64,000 bases of DNA from Flavobacterium sp. LC2016-01. Lineage in GTDB: Bacteria; Bacteroidota; Bacteroidia; Flavobacteriales; Flavobacteriaceae. Positions 34,672-43,076 of this stretch are shown here, piece by piece; the stretch's first letter is position 1, and every line of letters starts with the position of its first letter. The notes beneath the pieces are model-generated. The model saw nothing but the letters and a program-made list of their open reading frames with translations, made no database searches and was not told the origin of the DNA. The DNA lies in the NCBI RefSeq assembly GCF_009711135.1, contig NZ_WMIC01000001.1:806001-870000 (forward strand), in the 5' to 3' direction. The position numbers and the translations under genes were made by a program.

Positions 34672-36672
34672 ATGATACATCAAGATAAAGAAGTAAAAAA
34701 TATAAAAAACAAACCTAAAACTTCGTGCTGCTGTTCGCATGACGAACCAGTACTCAGAGAAGGTGACGGACATGATCACGAAGGCCACGATCATGAACAT
34801 AATACAGACGGGAGTTTGTTTAAATTATTCATGCCATCGATTATATCGTTTGTTTTACTATTAATCGGAATTGGTTTTGATCATTATTTTGAACAAAATT
34901 GGTTTACCGGAGTTGTTAGAATTGCCTGGTACGCAATTGCGTATCTTCCTGTTGGACTTCCTGTTTTGAAAGAAGCTTATGAAAGCATCGTTAAAGGCGA
35001 TGTTTTCTCTGAATTTTTCTTAATGAGTATCGCTACAGTCGGTGCATTTGTCATTGGTCAATATCCTGAAGGTGTTGCGGTTATGTTGTTTTATACGATT
35101 GGAGAAACTTTTCAGGGAATGGCGGTGAAGCGAGCAAAATCCAGTATTAAAAGTCTGCTAGATCAGCGTCCTGATGAGGTAAATATCTTAGAAAACAATA
35201 TTGCGATAAAAGTAAAAGCCAAAGACGTTCAGATTGGAGCAATTATTCAGCTTAAAGCGGGAGAAAAACTAGGTTTAGATGGTAAATTATTGTCTGATTC
35301 GGCTTCGTTTAATACAGCTGCCTTGACAGGAGAGAGCAAACCAGACACAAAAAAGAAAGGCGATACAGTTTTGGCCGGAATGATAAATGGAACCACGATT
35401 GCCGAAGTAAAAGTAACAACCGCTTATAACGACAGTAAATTGTCTAAAATTTTGGAATTGGTACAAAATGCCACGACAAAAAAAGCACCAGCGGAATTGT
35501 TTATTCGAAAATTCGCTAAAATTTATACACCAATTGTGGTTTATCTGGCAATTGCAATCTGTCTGCTGCCAATGTTTTTTGTAGATCATTATGTTTTTGC
35601 CGACTGGCTTTACAGAGCTTTGGTATTTCTGGTAATTTCGTGTCCTTGTGCTTTGGTTATCAGTATTCCGCTGGGTTATTTTGGCGGAATCGGAGCAGCG
35701 AGTAAAAACGGAATTCTCTTTAAGGGAAGTAATTTTCTAGACAGCATTTCGAAAATTCAGAATGTTGTGGTAGATAAAACTGGAACTATGACCGAAGGCG
35801 TTTTTAAAGTGCAGGAAGTCATTATAAAATCTGATTTTGATAAAGAAGAAATTCTTAAACTGATAAATGTTTTAGAAAGCCGAAGTACACATCCCGTTGC
35901 AACGGCAATTCATAATTATGTGGGACAAATTGATTCTTCAATTGATTTAAAAGAGATTGAAGAAATTTCAGGACACGGATTAAAAGCGGCTTATAACGAA
36001 AAAGAATTGCTTGTTGGAAATTTCAAGCTTCTGGATAAATATGCTATTTCGTATGATATTGATCCGTCTTCAATTGTTTACACTACAATTGCAATTGCTT
36101 ATGATGGAAAATTTGCCGGTTATTTAACGATTGCCGATGAAATTAAGGAAGATGCACAGGAAACAGTTTCAAAACTAAAATCTTTAGGTGTGAAACTAAC
36201 AATGCTAAGCGGTGATAAAACCAATGTCGTTCAATTTGTTGCTGATAAACTCGGTATTTCAAAAGCTTTTGGTGATTTGCTTCCAGAAGACAAGGTCAAT
36301 AAAGTAAACGAAATCAAAGCTAAAAATGAAACCGTAGCTTTTGTGGGCGACGGTGTAAATGATGCACCTGTAATCGCCTTAAGCACAGTAGGAATTGCGA
36401 TGGGAGGTTTAGGAAGCGATGCGGCAATAGAAACTGCCGATGTCGTGATTCAAGATGATAAACCAAGTAAAATTGCAATGGCAATCAACATTGGAAAACA
36501 AACTAAAAAAATTGTCTGGCAGAACATTACGTTGGCCTTTGTCGTAAAAGCTTTTGTATTAATTCTAGGTGCCGGCGGACTAGCAACAATGTGGGAAGCT
36601 GTTTTTGCGGATGTTGGTGTGGCTTTACTGGCAATTTTAAATGCAGTCAGAATTCAGAAGATGAGGTTTTAA
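34672..36672 (+). CDS. Heavy-metal P-type ATPase (Zn/Cd/Pb or Cu exporter)
   Basis: A 666-residue P1B ATPase. There is no HMA domain; instead the N-terminus has a cysteine cluster (SCCCSHDEP, residues 18-26) and a His-rich run (GHDHEGHDHEH). The transport motif is CPC at 324-326 (VISCPCALVIS), the phosphorylated Asp368 lies in DKTGTMTEG, the HP pair in STHPVA and the hinge in GDGVNDAP; the dephosphorylation motif is TGES. The TM7-8 region near the end (LGAGGLATMWEAVFADVGVALLAILNA) with its Asp suggests the ZntA-like Zn/Cd/Pb group. It follows the RND operon and probably loads or complements it. Confidence 0.94.
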   Translation: MIHQDKEVKNIKNKPKTSCCCSHDEPVLREGDGHDHEGHDHEHNTDGSLFKLFMPSIISFVLLLIGIGFDHYFEQNWFTGVVRIAWYAIAYLPVGLPVLKEAYESIVKGDVFSEFFLMSIATVGAFVIGQYPEGVAVMLFYTIGETFQGMAVKRAKSSIKSLLDQRPDEVNILENNIAIKVKAKDVQIGAIIQLKAGEKLGLDGKLLSDSASFNTAALTGESKPDTKKKGDTVLAGMINGTTIAEVKVTTAYNDSKLSKILELVQNATTKKAPAELFIRKFAKIYTPIVVYLAIAICLLPMFFVDHYVFADWLYRALVFLVISCPCALVISIPLGYFGGIGAASKNGILFKGSNFLDSISKIQNVVVDKTGTMTEGVFKVQEVIIKSDFDKEEILKLINVLESRSTHPVATAIHNYVGQIDSSIDLKEIEEISGHGLKAAYNEKELLVGNFKLLDKYAISYDIDPSSIVYTTIAIAYDGKFAGYLTIADEIKEDAQETVSKLKSLGVKLTMLSGDKTNVVQFVADKLGISKAFGDLLPEDKVNKVNEIKAKNETVAFVGDGVNDAPVIALSTVGIAMGGLGSDAAIETADVVIQDDKPSKIAMAINIGKQTKKIVWQNITLAFVVKAFVLILGAGGLATMWEAVFADVGVALLAILNAVRIQKMRF

Positions 36673-36679
36673 TAAAAAA

Positions 36680-36721
36680 TAAAATGCGGTGATTAAATTA
36701 TTTAGTCACCGCATTTTTTTA
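36680..36721. terminator. Bidirectional hairpin terminator
   Basis: AAATGCGGTGA and TCACCGCATTT form an 11-bp stem, with A-rich upstream and T-rich downstream sequence. It lies between the convergent P-type ATPase and arsC genes. Confidence 0.85.
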
Positions 36722-36730
36722 TCATTTTAA

Positions 36731-37147
36731 TTAAAAATGTTCTTTGGAAAATTGCTCGCAAAACGCTTTTATAGTTTGTCTTACGGTTCTAAATTCCTCT
36801 AAAATTTCTTCTTCATTTCCAGTTGCTTTGGCCGGATCATGAAAGTTATAATGCAGTTTGATTGCTTTTGAAGGGAAAAATGGGCAACGTTCTTTAGCAT
36901 TGTCACAAACCGTAATTACAAAATCAAAATCTATGTTTTGATATTCATCAATATGGTTTGAAGTGTGATTAGAAATATCAATTCCATCTTCTTTCATTGT
37001 TGCAATTGCTCTCGGATTAACGCCGTGAGTTTCTACACCAGCGCTGTAAACCTCGGCTTTATTGCCTAAAAAATGTTTTAAATAACCATCGGCGATTTGA
37101 CTTCGGCAACTGTTTCCTGTGCAGAGCACTAAAATTTTTTTTGTCAT
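36731..37147 (-). CDS. arsC: Thioredoxin-linked arsenate reductase (low-MW phosphatase fold)
   Basis: A 138-residue protein of the low-molecular-weight tyrosine phosphatase fold. The P-loop is CTGNSCRS with Cys9, Cys14 and Arg15; the second redox pair is in CDNAKERCPFFP. This Cys set is typical of the thioredoxin-coupled ArsC family rather than of true phosphatases. It reduces arsenate to arsenite, which then needs an exporter. It is the last gene of the arsR operon on this strand, beginning 3 bp after a 41-codon membrane ORF. Confidence 0.9.
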   Translation of the reverse strand: MTKKILVLCTGNSCRSQIADGYLKHFLGNKAEVYSAGVETHGVNPRAIATMKEDGIDISNHTSNHIDEYQNIDFDFVITVCDNAKERCPFFPSKAIKLHYNFHDPAKATGNEEEILEEFRTVRQTIKAFCEQFSKEHF

Positions 37148-37150
37148 AAT

Positions 37151-37276
37151 TTAAACGAATAACCAAATGATATTGATAATGCAGAATTTTGGTTCAAAAC
37201 CAAAAATGAGCTGCAGCACAATTACAGATGTTGTGATAATGATAGGTTTCTTGTATTTGATTAGTTTCTGCTTCAT
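37151..37276 (-). CDS. 41-residue membrane peptide in the ars operon
   Basis: A short ORF tightly packed between DUF6428 (ends 2 bp upstream) and arsC (starts 3 bp downstream). The peptide is MKQKLIKYKK, then a hydrophobic stretch PIIITTSVIVLQLIFGF, then EPKFCIINIIWLFV. A basic N-terminus followed by one long or two short membrane helices predicts an inner-membrane peptide. Spacing without gaps on either side strongly suggests it is translated with its neighbours. Function unknown; no homologue is known to me with certainty. Confidence 0.65.
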   Translation of the reverse strand: MKQKLIKYKKPIIITTSVIVLQLIFGFEPKFCIINIIWLFV

Positions 37277-37278
37277 GA

Positions 37279-37752
37279 TTAACAACAACCTGAATTTGGT
37301 GAACAGCTGTTTGCTTCGTTTTTGTGCAGTTCAGTTAAAGCAATTTTCTGTTTTGCTTGAGGAACATTGCACGCGTCTTGCGCCAGACATGCAGTAGTTT
37401 TGTTTTTTAGAATAAAATGAGTTCCATTAAATTCTAAATCATATCTGCCAATAGTTTCATTTTGATATTCTACTTCAATTTCAAAATCTTGAATGTTTAA
37501 TTTTTCTTCTGAAAGTTGAATAATATGCAAAAGTTTGCCTGGTTTTAATCGGTGTTCAAAATCATTTGCGTTCCACAATTGAAAGTTTACCGCATTTTCG
37601 TTTCGTATTACGCCTCCGCAATCAATAAAGTTTTTTGAAGTGATTCCAATTTCAGTTACATGAAAATGTTCGGGAACAAATACGCCGTTTTCTAATTGAA
37701 AGGCAACATTTTCCAAATTGGGAAGTATGTTTTTAATTTCTGAAAGTTTCAT
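37279..37752 (-). CDS. DUF6428 family protein
   Basis: A 157-residue cytoplasmic protein. The N-terminal part (MKLSEIKNILPNLENVAFQLENGVFVPEHFHVTEIGITSKNFIDCGG) and LQLWNANDFEHRLKPGKLLHII-like segment match DUF6428, a family found in flavobacterial ars operons. The C-terminus carries cysteines (TTACLAQDACNVPQ and SCSPNSGCC) that could bind arsenite. The function is not established. It sits between arsR and arsC with an operator-like site just upstream. Confidence 0.82.
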   Translation of the reverse strand: MKLSEIKNILPNLENVAFQLENGVFVPEHFHVTEIGITSKNFIDCGGVIRNENAVNFQLWNANDFEHRLKPGKLLHIIQLSEEKLNIQDFEIEVEYQNETIGRYDLEFNGTHFILKNKTTACLAQDACNVPQAKQKIALTELHKNEANSCSPNSGCC

Positions 37753-37775
37753 AATTTTTTATTTATAGTTATAAT

Positions 37776-37794
37776 GCAATATTGCGATATAGAT
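37776..37794. promoter_or_regulatory. ArsR operator-like site upstream of DUF6428
   Basis: GCAATATTGCGATATAGAT contains the perfect palindrome GCAATATTGC and differs by one base from the site at 38157-38175 upstream of arsR. It lies in the 57-bp gap between arsR and DUF6428, about 25 bp before the DUF6428 start. Confidence 0.7.
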
Positions 37795-37809
37795 ATTTAA
37801 AAAAATGCT

Positions 37810-38136
37810 TTAGCAGCATTTCTGATTTTTTGTAACGGCAATAATATTTGAAAAATAGGTATTTAAAATATCAAATGTCGATTCGTCGATGCAATAACAA
37901 ATCGCATTTCCTTCGATATTTCCTTTTATAAGCCCTGCATTTTTGAGTTCTTTAAGATGTTGTGAAACGGTTGGCTGCGCAAGCGGAAGCTCATTTACAA
38001 TGTCGCCACAGATACATTCGTTTACTTTCAAAAGATATTCAATAATGGCAATTCTGGCAGGATGTCCTAAAGCTTTTGCAATTGTAGCAATCTGATTTTG
38101 TTTATCTGTAAAATGTTCTGTTTTTGAAGCTCCCAT
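37810..38136 (-). CDS. arsR: ArsR/SmtB-family metal-responsive repressor
   Basis: A 108-residue winged-helix repressor. The recognition helix region is LPLAQPTVSQHLKELKNAGLIKG. The ECICGDIV motif in helix alpha-3 provides the two arsenite-binding cysteines of classical ArsR proteins, and the C-terminus ends KNQKCC, adding two more thiols. It would bind DNA without arsenite and release it when the metalloid binds. It heads the ars operon and has an operator-like site both before its own gene and before the next. Confidence 0.92.
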   Translation of the reverse strand: MGASKTEHFTDKQNQIATIAKALGHPARIAIIEYLLKVNECICGDIVNELPLAQPTVSQHLKELKNAGLIKGNIEGNAICYCIDESTFDILNTYFSNIIAVTKNQKCC

Positions 38137-38156
38137 TTTGTTTAAATTTTAATATA

Positions 38157-38175
38157 GCAATATTACGATATAGAT
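38157..38175. promoter_or_regulatory. ArsR operator-like site upstream of arsR
   Basis: GCAATATTACGATATAGAT matches 18 of 19 bases of the site at 37776-37794. It begins about 21 bp upstream of the arsR start, consistent with autoregulation. Confidence 0.7.
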
Positions 38176-38305
38176 TTATTAAAAACAAATAGTAAACGGA
38201 ATATTTATTTTTCAATTTTATTTTTCCTCTAATTATTTTTATAGAATTTTATAGATTGTAAATAATGAGTATTTCTTTAGACAAACGGAAAAACTTTTTT
38301 CTGAG

Positions 38306-39577
38306 CTATAATGTATCTGTAATGTCTTTCCATCTCTTTTCAGTATAAAAGTTTCGAAATTCTTTATTCGACAATAATTCTTTCTTATTTAAGTCACCTC
38401 TGAGATCATTTAAGCTTAAAAAATCTAATGAAATACTTCGATATTGTTCTTCGTTAGTTTGATTATAGATTTTGGCAAAAAGTTCGGCTGCTTCAAAATT
38501 TTGAGCGCTTGTCATTCCTCCTAAAATCATTGAAGCATTGTTGTAGTTGTCATATACTTTTTGAAATTCTTTTGCCTTATAATTATTTGTAGCTTCATTA
38601 ATAAGGGTTAAGACGTTTTCTGTATCTTTTTTATCTCTTTCCGAAGCTTCTTTTGATGTTGGAATGGTGTATTTAAAGCCATAATTGAGAGCATAAATTT
38701 TTAAAGGAAGAAGTTTTAAAGACGCTCTTCTTTTATCTACTTCATTTTCTTTTATGATGGCCCTAAAACTCGAAGCTTCACCGTTTTGTGTCCAGTTTAC
38801 CTGAGTTCCATAAAGTTGTTTGTAATTCAGGTTGCATTGTACTCGATCATATAAAAAAGCATAATTTTCAATATCAAGTTCTTTGGTTCCTTTCAGTTTT
38901 TCCATTTCATGAAGCGCTGTTTTTTGAAATTGAATATCTTGATCTGCATGTTGCACAATAAGCCAGAAATTATGAGCGCCGTCTTTTCCAATTTCGGATA
39001 TTTTTGGCCATCCGTTTGCTTTCAGAATCTCTTTTGCTGTCGAAAGATTTTTAAAATCTAAGTCGTTAATTTTCTGCTGTAATTCATTTAATAGAGCAGG
39101 ATCTGAAGTTTGTATTTTCCAATATCTAATTTTCTGATCTGCAATTCCCATTGCATTGATTTGTTTTCGCAATTCTGGAAGTTTTAATTTTTTTTCATAT
39201 TCCTGCTCTTTCAATTGTGCTTTTTGTTTAATCGTTTTCCACGTATATGGATATTTAGCACGTAAAAAATCAAAATAAGGATCTATGGAAAGTTGCTCTG
39301 CTTCAGTCCATCCTTTATTTAGAGCTATATTTAAATATTTAAAAGCTTTTGCTTCATTTAGAGCTAACGAATACATTCCAGCAGCTTTATAAGCATTTAA
39401 TGCATCTGGCTGTTTTATCAAAAAGGCTTTTTCTAGTTTTGGAATAGCATTTTTATAATCTTTTTGAAGATGAAGTAGAGAAGCTTCAGCAATTAATTCC
39501 TCGTAATGAAGATTTGTTTGCGCTTTAGAAGTATTAAAAACGAAAAACAGCAACGCAAAAAATAAATATCGATTCAT
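38306..39577 (-). CDS. Exported DUF6624-like protein with TPR-type N-terminus
   Basis: A 423-residue protein with a signal peptide (MNRYLFFALLFFVFNTSKAQ). Residues 25-110 look like TPR helices (LIAEASLLHLQKDYKNAIPKLEKAFLIKQPDALNAYKAAGMYSL). The middle matches DUF6624: LKANGWPKISEIGKDGAHNFWLIVQHADQDIQFQKTAL, then NYAFLYDRVQCNLNYKQLYGTQVNW and KRRASLKLLPLKIYALNYGF. The C-terminus has further helical repeats. It is secreted or periplasmic; no activity is known. Confidence 0.82.
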   Translation of the reverse strand: MNRYLFFALLFFVFNTSKAQTNLHYEELIAEASLLHLQKDYKNAIPKLEKAFLIKQPDALNAYKAAGMYSLALNEAKAFKYLNIALNKGWTEAEQLSIDPYFDFLRAKYPYTWKTIKQKAQLKEQEYEKKLKLPELRKQINAMGIADQKIRYWKIQTSDPALLNELQQKINDLDFKNLSTAKEILKANGWPKISEIGKDGAHNFWLIVQHADQDIQFQKTALHEMEKLKGTKELDIENYAFLYDRVQCNLNYKQLYGTQVNWTQNGEASSFRAIIKENEVDKRRASLKLLPLKIYALNYGFKYTIPTSKEASERDKKDTENVLTLINEATNNYKAKEFQKVYDNYNNASMILGGMTSAQNFEAAELFAKIYNQTNEEQYRSISLDFLSLNDLRGDLNKKELLSNKEFRNFYTEKRWKDITDTL

Positions 39578-39660
39578 AAAATTTAAAGTTTATTCAGAAA
39601 ATTTTTCTAAGATGAAAATACAAATTTTGTTATTAGGTATTTGATTTATATTGTATTAAT

Positions 39661-39694
39661 AAAAAAGCCCATTTCTTTTTGAAATGGGCTTTTG
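39661..39694 (-). terminator. Hairpin terminator of the sulfatase gene
   Basis: AAAAGCCCATTTC and GAAATGGGCTTTT form a 13-bp stem with a short loop. On the minus strand a T run follows, 22 bp after the stop codon of the 789-residue sulfatase. Confidence 0.85.
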
Positions 39695-39715
39695 ATTTTA
39701 TCTTGATCAAACTAT

Positions 39716-42085
39716 TTATTGTTTCAAATCGACAACAACTTTTTCAATTTTGCCTTGAAAAGTAAAAGGCGCATCGTAAGTTCTGTTTACTGGTGTTCCA
39801 AAATCTTCACCAACATCTAAGGTTTCATCTGCAGAAAAACGGCTTGGTACTGTTTTAGGAATATCACCACTGGCTACTTTTTTGCCATCAACAAGCAAAG
39901 TTGCTTTAGCTGCTTTTCCAACACCGCCACCTGCATAATCAAAATTCAGAACAATAGTATGTTTGCCTGCAGTTAAAGCAGTTGGAGACTGAATGCTCCA
40001 TTTATGATTTGGATAATGAGAAAAAGCATAGGCAAATGTTGGCTTACCTTTTTGAAGCATTAAAGCTAATCCGGCAAAATAACCGCCTTGCGTAATAATC
40101 ATACCTTCCTGACCTGCTTTCACATCAACATCTGCTGTTATACTGAAAGATGTATTTTTCATGTTAGGTGCCATTCCTTCTGTTATACGTGATGTTCCTT
40201 GGTGGAAAGTAAATTGATTTCGGCCTTTATTTAAATTAGGGCGGTTTTCAGGATTTACGCGGTCTATATAACGGTCGTCAAACGGAAAAACATTGTATTT
40301 TTCGGCTTCTTCCATAAAAGCTTTTTGCATTTCTTTCAATTTGTCTGGATTTTGTGCCGCAATATCATTTGCTTGGCTAAAATCTTTTGTCAAATCGTAT
40401 AATTCCCATTTATAATCTTTTACAGGATCTTCAGATGGAATAGGATGTCCTTGCCACGGAAGATTTTTTGGAGTTGTACTTGCCATCCATCCATCTTTGT
40501 AGTAGCCTCTGTTGGCAATAACTTCAAAATATTGTGATTTATGTGTTTCAGGTGCATTTGCATTATCAAACGAATAAACAAGACTTTTTCCTGCTATAGG
40601 AGTTTGATCGAAACCATCGACTTTTTTGGGCTGTGGGATATTTGCAGCTTCAAGAATAGTAGGGACAATATCTGTGATATGAGCAAATTGGCTTCTTATT
40701 TGCCCAATCTGCTTGATTCTTGCTGGCCATGAAATTACCATTCCGGTACGGCTTCCTCCTAAATGTGAAGCAATTTTTTTATCCCATTGAAATGGCGTAT
40801 TCATTGCATGCGCCCAGCTTTGAGAATAATGTTCAGCCATCCAGGGACCACCAAAATCATCTAAATGTTTCAGCATGAATTCTTCCGTATCAACTTCGCC
40901 ATTTACCATAATACCAATTTCGCTGGTCAAACCTTGCCCAGTTGGATCTTCGGCACTTGCACCATTGTCTCCCATTATAAAAATGACCATCGTATTGTTA
41001 TATTCTCCCAAGTCTTTAATTGACTGAAGAATTCTTCCAATTTGATTATCGCAATAAGCAAGCATAGCAGCATAAACTTCCATTTCTCTGGCAGCTACTT
41101 TTTTCATTCCAGGAGTTAATGCGTCCCATTTTTGATATTCTGGCGGTGTCGCGGCTAGTAGTGCATCTGATGGAATGATACCTAATTTTTTCTGATTTTC
41201 GTATGTTGCAATTCGCTGTTTATCAAATCCCTGATCAAATTTTCCTTTGAATTTGGCGATCCATTCTTTAGGTGCCTGATGCGGAGCGTGTGCAGTTCCC
41301 GGAGTATAATAAGCAAAGAAAGGTTTGTTTGGCGAAACATTTTTTTGCGTTTGTATCCAACGAATTGCATGATCTGCCAAATCTCGGTCTAAGATATAAT
41401 CAGTATCAACTTTTTCATCTTTAAAATAAGGATCTACAGGTTTTGTTCCTTCAAATAAAGCGGGTCTGAATTGATGTGCATCGGCTCCTAAAAAGCCATA
41501 AAAATATTCAAAACCTAAACCTGTTGGCCATAAATTAAATGGCCCTGCTGGGGTAGATTGCCAGTCTGGCACGTTATGATTTTTACCAAACCATGAAGTT
41601 CCATAACCATTATCAGTTAAAATCTTACCAATGGTAGCAACGCTTCGTGGCACTAAACTGTTATAACCGGGATAAGGTGTTGAGAATTCCATAATAATTC
41701 CTGTCGCAGCCGTATGATGGTTTCTTCCGGTAATTAATGCGGCTCTTGAAGGAGAACAAACTGCCGTGGTGTGAAAACGGTTGTATCGCAGTCCGTTTTG
41801 TGCAAGAGCATCAAAATTTGGTGTTGGTATAGGGCCTCCAAAAGTAGAACTTGCACCAAAACCAACATCATCAATCATAATCAGTAAAACATTGGGAGCA
41901 CCTTCTGGCGCACTGATTTCTTTGGGCCAGTCTATAGGATCAGAACCTTTAATTGTAGGAGCTACTTTTCCCACTTTTTGATAGGGTTCAATAGGCAAAA
42001 CGGTTCTGTCAGGCCAATTTTGAGCATTTATTGTACCAAAACCTAAGACTAAAATTAGTCCAGTAAGCAAAAAGTTATTTTTCAT
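39716..42085 (-). CDS. Secreted arylsulfatase (formylglycine type)
   Basis: A 789-residue sulfatase with a signal peptide ending TINAQ (residue 21). Metal-binding Asp72 and Asp73 lie in IMIDDVGFG. The nucleophile is Cys110 in CSPSRAALITG, which must be oxidised to formylglycine. GYGTSWFGKNHNVPDW, FFAYYTPGTAHAPHQAPKEW and IFIMGDNGASAEDP are further active-site motifs. After the sulfatase domain (to about 580) a beta-rich C-terminal domain (about 630-789; FHQGTSRITEGMAPNMKNTSFSITADVD) resembles a lectin-like fold. The overall size fits the large ~780-residue arylsulfatases. Substrate unknown; no maturase gene is nearby. Confidence 0.92.
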   Translation of the reverse strand: MKNNFLLTGLILVLGFGTINAQNWPDRTVLPIEPYQKVGKVAPTIKGSDPIDWPKEISAPEGAPNVLLIMIDDVGFGASSTFGGPIPTPNFDALAQNGLRYNRFHTTAVCSPSRAALITGRNHHTAATGIIMEFSTPYPGYNSLVPRSVATIGKILTDNGYGTSWFGKNHNVPDWQSTPAGPFNLWPTGLGFEYFYGFLGADAHQFRPALFEGTKPVDPYFKDEKVDTDYILDRDLADHAIRWIQTQKNVSPNKPFFAYYTPGTAHAPHQAPKEWIAKFKGKFDQGFDKQRIATYENQKKLGIIPSDALLAATPPEYQKWDALTPGMKKVAAREMEVYAAMLAYCDNQIGRILQSIKDLGEYNNTMVIFIMGDNGASAEDPTGQGLTSEIGIMVNGEVDTEEFMLKHLDDFGGPWMAEHYSQSWAHAMNTPFQWDKKIASHLGGSRTGMVISWPARIKQIGQIRSQFAHITDIVPTILEAANIPQPKKVDGFDQTPIAGKSLVYSFDNANAPETHKSQYFEVIANRGYYKDGWMASTTPKNLPWQGHPIPSEDPVKDYKWELYDLTKDFSQANDIAAQNPDKLKEMQKAFMEEAEKYNVFPFDDRYIDRVNPENRPNLNKGRNQFTFHQGTSRITEGMAPNMKNTSFSITADVDVKAGQEGMIITQGGYFAGLALMLQKGKPTFAYAFSHYPNHKWSIQSPTALTAGKHTIVLNFDYAGGGVGKAAKATLLVDGKKVASGDIPKTVPSRFSADETLDVGEDFGTPVNRTYDAPFTFQGKIEKVVVDLKQ

Positions 42086-42242
42086 AATATTAAATGGTAT
42101 TATATTTATAAAAAAAGAGTACTAACTTTTTAAAAATCTGTTTTTGAGGGAAATAGAGTAGTAAATTTACAAAAATTAGAATATGGGACGTTATAAAAAA
42201 CTAAGATATTTAGTAAATAAATTTTTATAAATATGGATATAA

Positions 42243-42277
42243 AAAAAGCCTGAGTCATCAAATGAAACAGGCTTTTG
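42243..42277. terminator. Hairpin, AAAAGCCTG/CAGGCTTTT
   Basis: AAAAAGCCTG and CAGGCTTTT pair around a 14-nt loop. It lies between the sulfatase start region and the DUF1810 gene and, on the minus strand, is the likely terminator of DUF1810, beyond the repeat element at 42294-42402. Confidence 0.6.
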
Positions 42278-42293
42278 GGTACTTGTTTTTTTT

Positions 42294-42402
42294 TTAACCG
42301 CAAAGGTTTACGCAAGGTTCGCAAAGTTTTAATAAAGCTTTGCGAACTTTGCGTTTATATTAAGCTTGCATAAAATAAAATCTTTGCGTCCTTTGCGGTT
42401 AA
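42294..42402. repeat. ACCGCAAAG/CTTTGCGGT palindromic element (complete copy)
   Basis: Left end TTAACCGCAAAGG and right end CCTTTGCGGTTAA are perfect inverted repeats. An inner pair, gttcgcaaagttttaataaagctttgcgaac, adds a second hairpin. It abuts the DUF1810 stop codon. The whole 322-bp space 42086-42407 contains only this element, the preceding hairpin and AT-rich promoter DNA. Confidence 0.85.
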
Positions 42403-42407
42403 AAAAA

Positions 42408-42842
42408 CTATAAGTTACTATACAACAATTGCAGGGTATGAAAGTCGGACGACCCGTCAAAATATTTATGAAGTGCTTCCTGAAATACAGGTTCGCTGTT
42501 CTGAATACTCGCAAATAAAGTCAGGCACGACTGCAGCTTTTCGTCATCTGGATTCCCAAATATTTCTTCTGCCGTTTTTTCTTCGTTTTTGATTAATTCT
42601 GAAGTGATTTCAATGAGATGTTTTCCGAGAATTGGATGTTCTAAAAATGCGATTGCTTCATCGGCATTCTTAATTTCATAGAATTTTGAAGTATCACAAG
42701 ATCCTGATCCTTTTATCTGTGGAAAAACAAACCACATCCATGGAGACTCTTTTTTACCTTTTTTAATTTCAGACAGCGCTGACAGATAAAGCTTATTTTG
42801 TGCGTCTAAAAAACGCATTAGTTCATTTGTATTGTAGGCCAT
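42408..42842 (-). CDS. DUF1810 family protein
   Basis: A 144-residue protein of the DUF1810 (YcgG-like) helical family. The signature is LMRFLDAQNKLYLSALSEIKKGKKESPWMWFVFPQIKG, then ADEAIAFLEHPILGKHLIEITSELI, and SCLTLFASI. The usual glycine-rich G-x-G-x-S-x2-S segment appears as GSGSCDTSKFYEI, with a cysteine. The fold resembles calpastatin-like helical proteins in some annotations but the role is unknown. Single-gene unit. Confidence 0.9.
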   Translation of the reverse strand: MAYNTNELMRFLDAQNKLYLSALSEIKKGKKESPWMWFVFPQIKGSGSCDTSKFYEIKNADEAIAFLEHPILGKHLIEITSELIKNEEKTAEEIFGNPDDEKLQSCLTLFASIQNSEPVFQEALHKYFDGSSDFHTLQLLYSNL

Positions 42843-43023
42843 TATTTACTGATTTTGATTTGGGGAATCAGGTCATAAAACTACTCAAAATATGTTTAGT
42901 TGTACACGCTGAAGTCGTTTTTTTACAGCTATTTTGTTAGATTTTTTGCAAACTAAAATCTTTATGTAAGAACTGTAAAAATTTGGCTTCAAAAAGAGGA
43001 AATAGAGAAAACTAAGGATTTTA

Positions 43024-43041
43024 TTTTGTCGAAATGACAAA
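43024..43041 (-). terminator. Short hairpin downstream of the second sulfatase
   Basis: TTTGTC-GAAATG-ACAAA-type inverted repeat with 6-bp arms, 36 bp past the stop codon of the gene at 43077. It is weak, with only a short T tract on the minus strand. Confidence 0.35.
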
Positions 43042-43076
43042 CAATATGCTTAATCGTTTCTTTTCCAAATAAAATC

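Noticed and set aside
37167..37397. 76-codon plus-strand frame opposite the ars operon
   Set aside because: It is antisense to DUF6428 and the 41-residue peptide, which have operon spacing on the other strand.
42130..42324. 64-codon minus-strand frame
   Set aside because: It is composed of promoter DNA, a hairpin and part of the repeat element at 42294.
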